Assembly: GCF_000379525.1 (NCBI RefSeq)
Contig: NZ_KB902513.1
Location: forward strand, 596 to 60,493
Source: Lamprocystis purpurea DSM 4197
GTDB lineage: Bacteria; Pseudomonadota; Gammaproteobacteria; Chromatiales; Chromatiaceae
Length of the DNA stretch: 59,898 nucleotides
Direction of reading: 5' to 3'
Each line of letters begins with the position of its first letter. Positions within the stretch are counted from its first letter, which is position 1. This document shows, one piece after another, positions 55,152 through 59,898 of the stretch. Under the pieces are notes generated by a model, which did no database searches, was not told the DNA's origin, and was given only the letters and a program-made list of their open reading frames with translations. The translations under genes and the position numbers were made by a program.

Positions 55152-56165
55152 TTGGACCCAACGCCCATCTGGTACGGCCGACATCCGCTGGCCCTGGCTC
55201 TGGCACCGCTGGGCTGGCTGTACTGCACCATTGCCCGGTTGCGCCGCAGCGGCTATCGCAACGGATACTTCGCCGTCCGGCGGCTGCCGATTCCGGTGGT
55301 GATCGTCGGTAACCTCACCGTTGGCGGAACGGGCAAGACACCCCTGGTGCTCAAGCTCGCGCAACTCACCACGGCGCGCGGTTGGCGGCCCGGCATCATC
55401 ACCCGCGGCTACGGCGCTCGGTCGGTTCATTGGCCGCGGACCGTGAGCCCCGCTGACGACCCCGATGTGGTCGGAGACGAACCACTCCTGCTTGCCCGGC
55501 GCGCGCCCTGTCCGGTGGTGGCGGGCCCGGATCGGTATGCGGATGGCGAACTGGCAGTGCACCGTCTCGGCTGCGACCTGCTGCTCTGCGACGACGGACT
55601 TCAGCACTACCGCCTGGCCCGCGACCTCGAGATCGCCGTGGTCGACGGTGACCGTGGCCTGGGCAATGGCCGCTGCCTGCCCGCCGGTCCCCTGCGCGAA
55701 CCGCGCGAGCGGCTGCAAACCGTGGATCTGGTGATCCACAACGGCGGCACCGCTCCTGGGCACCGGTTCAGTCTGGTTCCCGGCGCGGCCATCGACCTGC
55801 GCGACCCGACCCGCACCCGACCCCTGGACGCCTTTCGTGACCGGCAGGTCACCGCGGTGGCCGGCATCGGCAACCCCGCACGGTTCTTCGCCATGCTGCG
55901 TTCTCACGGCATCCAGGCGGCCGAACGGCCCTATCCGGACCACCATGCGTTCACCGCTGCCGATGCGCAGACCTGGCCGTCGGGACCCGTGCTGATGACC
56001 GAGAAGGACGCCGTCAAATGCGCCCGGTTCGCGCGCGCCGACCTGTGGGCTTGTCCGGTCGAGGCGGTCCCGGACGACGCTTTCGTCGCCGCCTTCTTCG
56101 CGCACTTGTCCGAACGTCATTTTCCTCGCCAACCATCCCGCGGATACGGCAAGATCCGGCGCTAA
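55152..56165 (+). CDS. lpxK: Tetraacyldisaccharide 4'-kinase LpxK
   Basis: A TTG start, the first possible start after an in-frame stop, gives a 337-residue kinase that phosphorylates the lipid A precursor at the 4' position. The membrane-contacting N-terminus (HPLALALAPLGWLYCTIARL) precedes the P-loop VVIVGNLTVGGTGKTPLVLK, and LLCDDGLQHYRLARDLEIAV is also typical. It follows msbA across the REP cluster. Confidence 0.93.
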   Translation: MDPTPIWYGRHPLALALAPLGWLYCTIARLRRSGYRNGYFAVRRLPIPVVIVGNLTVGGTGKTPLVLKLAQLTTARGWRPGIITRGYGARSVHWPRTVSPADDPDVVGDEPLLLARRAPCPVVAGPDRYADGELAVHRLGCDLLLCDDGLQHYRLARDLEIAVVDGDRGLGNGRCLPAGPLREPRERLQTVDLVIHNGGTAPGHRFSLVPGAAIDLRDPTRTRPLDAFRDRQVTAVAGIGNPARFFAMLRSHGIQAAERPYPDHHAFTAADAQTWPSGPVLMTEKDAVKCARFARADLWACPVEAVPDDAFVAAFFAHLSERHFPRQPSRGYGKIRR

Positions 56166-56210
56166 CTGCCCCTTTGCATCCATCCGGAACCCGCCGGAGG
56201 TATTCAACCC

Positions 56211-57011
56211 TTGAACACCCTGCAACGCCCTGCGCCCGCACCCGCCGTGACCCCGGACTTCAAGGTCGTGATCCCGGCCCGGTTCGGCTCCACCCGACTT
56301 CCCGGCAAGCCGCTGCTGCTCATCCACGGCAAGCCCATGATCCAGCATGTGGTTGAGCGCGCGCGGGCGAGCGCCGCCGGCGAGGTGATCGTCGCGACCG
56401 ACGACCAGCGCATCGTCACCGCTTGTGCCGCCTTTGGCGCCGAGGCCCAACTCACCGGGGCCGACCATCGCAGTGGTTCGGACCGGATCGCCGAGGTCAT
56501 CGAGCGCCGCGCCTGGCCCGATGACACCATCGTCGTCAACCTGCAGGGCGACGAGCCCTGCATGCCGCCCGCCCTGATCGACCAGGTTGCCCGCAACCTC
56601 AGCGCACACCCTGGAGCCAACATGGCGACCCTGGCCTTCGCGATTGCCGACGGCGAGAGCCTGTTCGACCCCCATGTAGTCAAGGTGGTCACCGACGCGG
56701 CCGGCTTCGCGTTGTACTTCTCGCGCGCTCCCCTGCCCTGGCACCGTGACGAATTCATGGGCAAACGCGGCCACCTGCCGACCTCGGTCACCTTCCTGCG
56801 CCACATCGGGCTCTATGCCTACCGCGCGGCTTTCCTGCGGCGCTATGTCACCTGGGAACCGTCGCCGCTGGAAGTGGCCGAGGCCCTGGAACAATTGCGG
56901 GTCCTGTGGCACGGCGAGCGCATCCACGTCGGCCTGGCCGCGCAGCCGCCCGGACCTGGCGTCGACACCGCGCATGACCTGGCGGGCGTCGCCGCCTTGC
57001 TCGGCGGTTGA
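56211..57011 (+). CDS. kdsB: CMP-KDO synthetase KdsB
   Basis: The 266-residue cytidylyltransferase activates KDO for lipopolysaccharide. It has [36 protein letters not shown] and [20 protein letters not shown]. The start is TTG 56211 after GGAGG; the first about 16 residues are an Ala/Pro-rich extension beyond the usual start. Confidence 0.95.
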   Translation: MNTLQRPAPAPAVTPDFKVVIPARFGSTRLPGKPLLLIHGKPMIQHVVERARASAAGEVIVATDDQRIVTACAAFGAEAQLTGADHRSGSDRIAEVIERRAWPDDTIVVNLQGDEPCMPPALIDQVARNLSAHPGANMATLAFAIADGESLFDPHVVKVVTDAAGFALYFSRAPLPWHRDEFMGKRGHLPTSVTFLRHIGLYAYRAAFLRRYVTWEPSPLEVAEALEQLRVLWHGERIHVGLAAQPPGPGVDTAHDLAGVAALLGG

Positions 57012-57337
57012 GGCTGCGGCCGGACTCCTGCCGAAATCCAATTTTGTAGGGTGGATGCGCTGCGCTTATCCACCCTACAAGACTTGAATAGCTTATGAGA
57101 GGGTGGATAAGGCGCGCCGCTCGGCGTCAGGGGCCCGGCACAGCGGTCGCGCGCGCCGCATCCACCAGGGATCGCGCGATGCCGCCCAAAATTGGAATTG
57201 CTGGGGAACTGCTGCCCCGAGTAGGCCGAGACGTCCGATTGCGAGTACTATCGCGCGAAGCGCAGAATGCCGTCACCGGCGAATCAACTCAGGAGCGGCC
57301 AACCGATTCGCCAACAGAAACAGCGACCGGAGGAATC
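57012..57337. other. Spacer with REP repeats after kdsB
   Basis: The 326-bp gap has no supported gene. It holds an inverted repeat at 57044-57080 and a related degenerate pair (AGGGTGGATAAGGCGC near 57101; GCGCCGCATCCACC near 57156). Confidence 0.7.
57044..57080. repeat. REP hairpin TTGTAGGGTGGAT / ATCCACCCTACAA
   Basis: A perfect 13-bp inverted repeat with an 11-bp loop (GCGCTGCGCTT), a form of the TAGGGTGGAT element widespread in gammaproteobacterial intergenic regions. Confidence 0.88.
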
Positions 57338-57994
57338 ATGTCCAAGCACGCGAGCAGCATCGCCGTCCTGGCGGCACTGATGGTCTGTGCCGACCCCGCC
57401 ACTCAGGCGGCAGGCGGCGGACCCGATGGTTATCAGGTCCCGGCCTACGGCCAGCCGGCGCCTGGTGCCGGTGGTCAGATTCCCGCGTATTCCGGTCCGG
57501 CTTATGGTCAGCCCGTGCCCGGTCCCGGTGGTCAGATTCCCGGCTATTCCGGTCCCGCGTATGGTCAGTCGGCGCCCGCTCCAGGCGCTGGAGGTCAAGT
57601 CCCCGGTTATTCAGGCCCGGCTTACGGACAGCCGGCACCCCCTCCCGGTGCCGGTTACCAGATTCCCGCCTACTTCGGTCCGGCCTATGGCCAGCCGGCA
57701 CCCGGGCCAGGCCGCGATGATCTGATCCCCGCTTACACCGGGCCGGCCTATGGCAGCCCCGCCGGAACACCCCAAGTTCCGGGGTACGGTCCTGCGGGTG
57801 GACCCGGGCGTCCGACCCAGGGCGGCGGTTACGGCGACGCTCCAGGTGGCCCCGTTCCCGGCTATAGCGGAGCCCCCTACGGCGCCGATCAAGGCCCCCC
57901 GCCCGAGCCCGGGCGGGCCGGCGGTAACAGCTTCAATCCCATGAAGATGATGCCGAACCCCATGAAAATGTTCGGCGGCAATAAGGACCAATGA
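57338..57994 (+). CDS. Exported Pro/Gly/Tyr-rich repeat protein
   Basis: The ATG at 57338, behind GGAGGA, gives 218 residues: a signal peptide (about 1-24, MSKHASSIAVLAALMVCADP), then about six imperfect copies of a roughly 20-residue repeat (GPAYGQPAPGPGGQIPAYS) over residues 31-150, a Gly/Pro-rich stretch, and a tail with NPMKMMPNPMKMFGGN. It is low complexity and probably disordered in the periplasm or outside the cell. I recognise no family; function unknown. Confidence 0.75.
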   Translation: MSKHASSIAVLAALMVCADPATQAAGGGPDGYQVPAYGQPAPGAGGQIPAYSGPAYGQPVPGPGGQIPGYSGPAYGQSAPAPGAGGQVPGYSGPAYGQPAPPPGAGYQIPAYFGPAYGQPAPGPGRDDLIPAYTGPAYGSPAGTPQVPGYGPAGGPGRPTQGGGYGDAPGGPVPGYSGAPYGADQGPPPEPGRAGGNSFNPMKMMPNPMKMFGGNKDQ

Positions 57995-58090
57995 TCCTGG
58001 TCCGCCGCGGCATCGCGCGCGGATCGAACCGCTGACGGCCACTTTAGCCGTGGTCGTTTCGGCATCTGCCCAGACCTTGGAGTCTTCCCC

Positions 58091-58510
58091 ATGGCAATGA
58101 CGGAACACATCGAAGTCGACTTCCCCGGCGGCGCGCGTGTCGACGCGCGCATTCGCGAACACACCATTGCGACCGATCAACTGGTCGAACACGGCGGCAC
58201 GGGCTCCGCACCCCAGCCGTTCGACCTGTTCCTGGCATCGATCGCCTCCTGTGCCGGCATCTTCGCCCTGAAATTCTGTCAGAGCCGTGACCTGCCCACC
58301 GTGGGCATGCGCCTGACCATGGACTGGCAAGGCCATAAGACCGATCCCAGTGCCGCCTCCGCGGTCCTTCGCCTCACCCTCCCGGAAGGCTTCCCGGACA
58401 AATACCGCGACGGCATCCTGAGATCCATGGACCTGTGCGCCGTCAAGCGGACCATCGAGCACGCGCCCCAGTTCCGAACCGAGATCGTTGCCGCGGGTGC
58501 AGCTCCGTAG
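58091..58510 (+). CDS. OsmC/Ohr-family protein
   Basis: The 139-residue protein has the OsmC fold pattern GSAPQPFDLFLASIASCAGI with C54 and a second C116 in SMDLCAVKRTIEHAP. Two such cysteines form the peroxide-reducing pair in Ohr/OsmC enzymes; the spacing and context here are YhfA-like, a branch without a settled function. Confidence 0.88.
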   Translation: MAMTEHIEVDFPGGARVDARIREHTIATDQLVEHGGTGSAPQPFDLFLASIASCAGIFALKFCQSRDLPTVGMRLTMDWQGHKTDPSAASAVLRLTLPEGFPDKYRDGILRSMDLCAVKRTIEHAPQFRTEIVAAGAAP

Positions 58511-58584
58511 GTCAGATCATCCTGGGCCAGCGGCGCTGGAAAGCGGAGGCAAAACAGCAACGTAGCCCATGGCTTGAAACCGAG

Positions 58585-58924
58585 ATGACGAGCCGATCAC
58601 TAAAAGAGACGATCCGGCGTGAACTGCCGGAAATCGTCCGCACAGATCCGGATTTTCTCCGGTATATTCTGGATTTGACCCGCCGGGAGTATGCCGGGCG
58701 GGCGGCGACCGAAGACCGGTTCTACGAGATCCTGGCTGAACTGCGCCGCGACCGGGAGGAGAGCGCCCGCAAGTGGGACGAATATAAAGAAGAGCAGAAC
58801 CGCAAATGGGACGCGCATCAGCTTGATCGTGATCTCGCCGATGATCGATGCCCGGGCGCGCCAGGTGGCGGAGCGCCTGGGGATCGAGACCTACGGCGAC
58901 TCGCTGGAGGTGGCAACGTTATGA
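58585..58924 (+). pseudogene. DUF3782-type protein, broken
   Basis: The N-terminal part (MTSRSLKETIRRELPEIVRT ... EDRFYEILAELRRDREESAR) resembles DUF3782 nuclease-like proteins with a coiled-coil region. At about 58818-58830 the frame is lost: a different frame continues MIDARARQVAERLGIETYGD, the expected C-terminal end of this family, up to the stop at 58922-58924. The central PD-(D/E)XK-like core of about 100 residues is absent. This points to an internal deletion with frameshift. Confidence 0.7.
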
Positions 58925-59089
58925 GGGGCCTTGATGAGCGTGTGACCTCGGCCATGCCCGCCACTGACAGGGTAGGGCGGTAGCGTGTCCAAACCCGTTT
59001 GACTGCCCACGCCTGCAAGATCCACAGTGTTCCAAAGGCGCCTGTCGGAGCGCCTGCCGGGTGGATGTAGATACGACGAGGATTGCTCA

Positions 59090-59533
59090 ATGACGATGAC
59101 GAATCTTTATGAGCACGACATTCATGCCTGGACCCAACAGACCGCGGAGCTGCTCCGGCAACGCCGATTCCAGGAGTTGGACATCGAGCATTTAGTCGAG
59201 GAGCTGGAAACCATGGGGCGTCGTGACCGCCAGGAGTTGGTCAGTCGGCTGAAAATTCTGCTGGCTCATCTGCTCAAATGGCAGCACCAGCCGGCGTATC
59301 GGTCCAGTTCCTGGCGAGGTTCCATCCTGGAGCAAAGACTGCGCATACGCGACCTGCTCCAAGACGCTCCGAGCCTCAAGCCGCTGCTCGCAGAGGCCGC
59401 CGCGACCGCCTATGGCGATGGCGCGAAATTGGCGAGCAAGGAAACCGGATTGTCGCTGGTGCACTTCCCGGAGACGCTGCCTTACGCGCTGGATCGTCTG
59501 TTGGAAGACGATTGGTTGCCTGAGGAGGGGTGA
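59090..59533 (+). CDS. DUF29 domain-containing protein
   Basis: The intact 147-residue DUF29 protein begins MTMTNLYEHDIHAWTQQTAE and has DIEHLVEELETMGRRDRQEL, LLAHLLKWQHQPAYRSSSW and SILEQRLRIRDLLQDAPSLK. It is predicted to be all-helical and cytosolic. The family is abundant in cyanobacteria and purple sulfur bacteria, often in many copies; the role is unknown. It resembles the truncated copy at 1342-1709. Confidence 0.92.
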   Translation: MTMTNLYEHDIHAWTQQTAELLRQRRFQELDIEHLVEELETMGRRDRQELVSRLKILLAHLLKWQHQPAYRSSSWRGSILEQRLRIRDLLQDAPSLKPLLAEAAATAYGDGAKLASKETGLSLVHFPETLPYALDRLLEDDWLPEEG

Positions 59534-59716
59534 TCCTGCCCCTGCTTCTCCTCACCGAAGCCCACCTCGACCAACGACCCATTTGCACATAATAGCCTTC
59601 GCTCCCAGCGCCCGGTGCGACCCAACCGGAGGCCGACGCTTTAGCGGGCGGCGCCCCCGCATCCCCCTGCACGGCGACCCGACCGCGGACCTCGACCTGA
59701 CCGCCTGATCCCGTCG

Positions 59717-59752
59717 TTCCGGCAGGATGCCGGAACCCAGTGCCAGGACGGC
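59717..59752. repeat. REP hairpin TTCCGGCA / TGCCGGAA
   Basis: An 8-bp perfect inverted repeat with loop GGA, followed by CCCAGTGCCAGGACGG. The same tail occurs at the first bases of the window. The 294-bp gap after DUF29 holds nothing else recognisable. Confidence 0.7.
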
Positions 59753-59827
59753 CCCTCTCAGTCAGCACGTTGCCGCACCCGAACCGTCCCCACGTGTCCA
59801 ACAGACCGCCAGCCGCAAACCCCCGAC

Positions 59828-59898
59828 ATGGACCAGAGCACCGCCACCCCTACACTCGCGCACCTGAACGCGCCAGACTGCCCCCTGGCCATCATCGG
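59828..59898 (+). CDS. Start of a gene cut by the window end
   Basis: From ATG 59828 the frame reads MDQSTATPTLAHLNAPDCPL and then AIIG up to the edge. The final PLAIIG resembles the beginning of a nucleotide-binding or ketosynthase domain, but 24 residues are too few to decide. No strong ribosome site is seen. Confidence 0.3.
   Translation, partial: MDQSTATPTLAHLNAPDCPLAII

Overview
The window is a chromosomal segment of a gammaproteobacterium, most likely a purple sulfur bacterium of the Chromatiales (Chromatiaceae or close kin). This rests on the aroQ-accBC-prmA-dusB-fis-purH order, the oriC-type cluster gyrB/dnaN/dnaA | rpmH-rnpA-yidD-yidC-mnmE, the mnmG-rsmG-parAB-atpIBEFHAGDC block, an exbBD-msbA-lpxK-kdsB operon, and accessory families common in that group (DUF29, Uma2, DUF433, REP-associated transposases). 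The assignment is inferred from gene content; no database search was possible.

Layout. 1-2.6 kb is a small accessory patch: a REP-associated tyrosine transposase (RAYT) gene inside a unit with 23-bp terminal inverted repeats, a second internally deleted copy of that unit, and debris of a Uma2 gene, a DUF29 gene and a DUF433 antitoxin. 2.7-4.9 kb is groES-groEL under a CIRCE operator. 5-9 kb holds fxsA, cutA, a dsbD with a duplicated periplasmic alpha domain, and a TlpA-like thioredoxin. 9-16.2 kb runs aroQ-accB-accC-prmA-dusB-fis-purH and an lpxA-like acyltransferase. 16.3-21.7 kb (minus strand) is the nitrogen regulon glnA, a DUF4124 gene, ntrB-ntrC and a gene of unknown function, with a sigma-54-type promoter upstream of glnA. 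22.4-26.7 kb is glyQ-glyS-gmhB-plsC.

26.7-36.1 kb is the replication-origin neighbourhood. gyrB, dnaN and dnaA are on the minus strand; rpmH, rnpA, yidD, yidC and mnmE are on the plus strand. DnaA boxes lie on both sides of dnaA, an AT-rich tract lies before dnaN, and two perfect parS-type palindromes sit between dnaN and gyrB, where recF is usually found. No recF is present there. Base composition by eye is noticeably lower in GC from about 20 to 35 kb than on either side.

36.1-40.1 kb is a minus-strand moxR-DUF58-transglutaminase operon placed between mnmE and mnmG. 40.3-44.6 kb is mnmG-rsmG-parA-parB, and 44.7-51.9 kb is the complete F1Fo ATP synthase operon with its own promoter and terminator. 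52-57 kb is exbB-exbD-msbA-lpxK-kdsB (energy-coupled transport and lipid A/KDO synthesis), interrupted by a cluster of REP hairpins. 57.3-59.9 kb returns to accessory content: an exported Pro/Gly/Tyr repeat protein, an OsmC-family protein, a broken DUF3782-type gene, an intact DUF29 gene, a REP hairpin also found at the first base of the window, and the start of another gene cut by the window edge.

Most of the window is ordinary housekeeping sequence. The points that merit checking are the transposable RAYT unit and its deletion derivative, the parS pair replacing recF, the stand-alone LpxA-family gene after purH, the double-alpha DsbD, a 14-C tract at the end of plsC, and a dispersed intergenic repeat at 20.2 and 40.2 kb.
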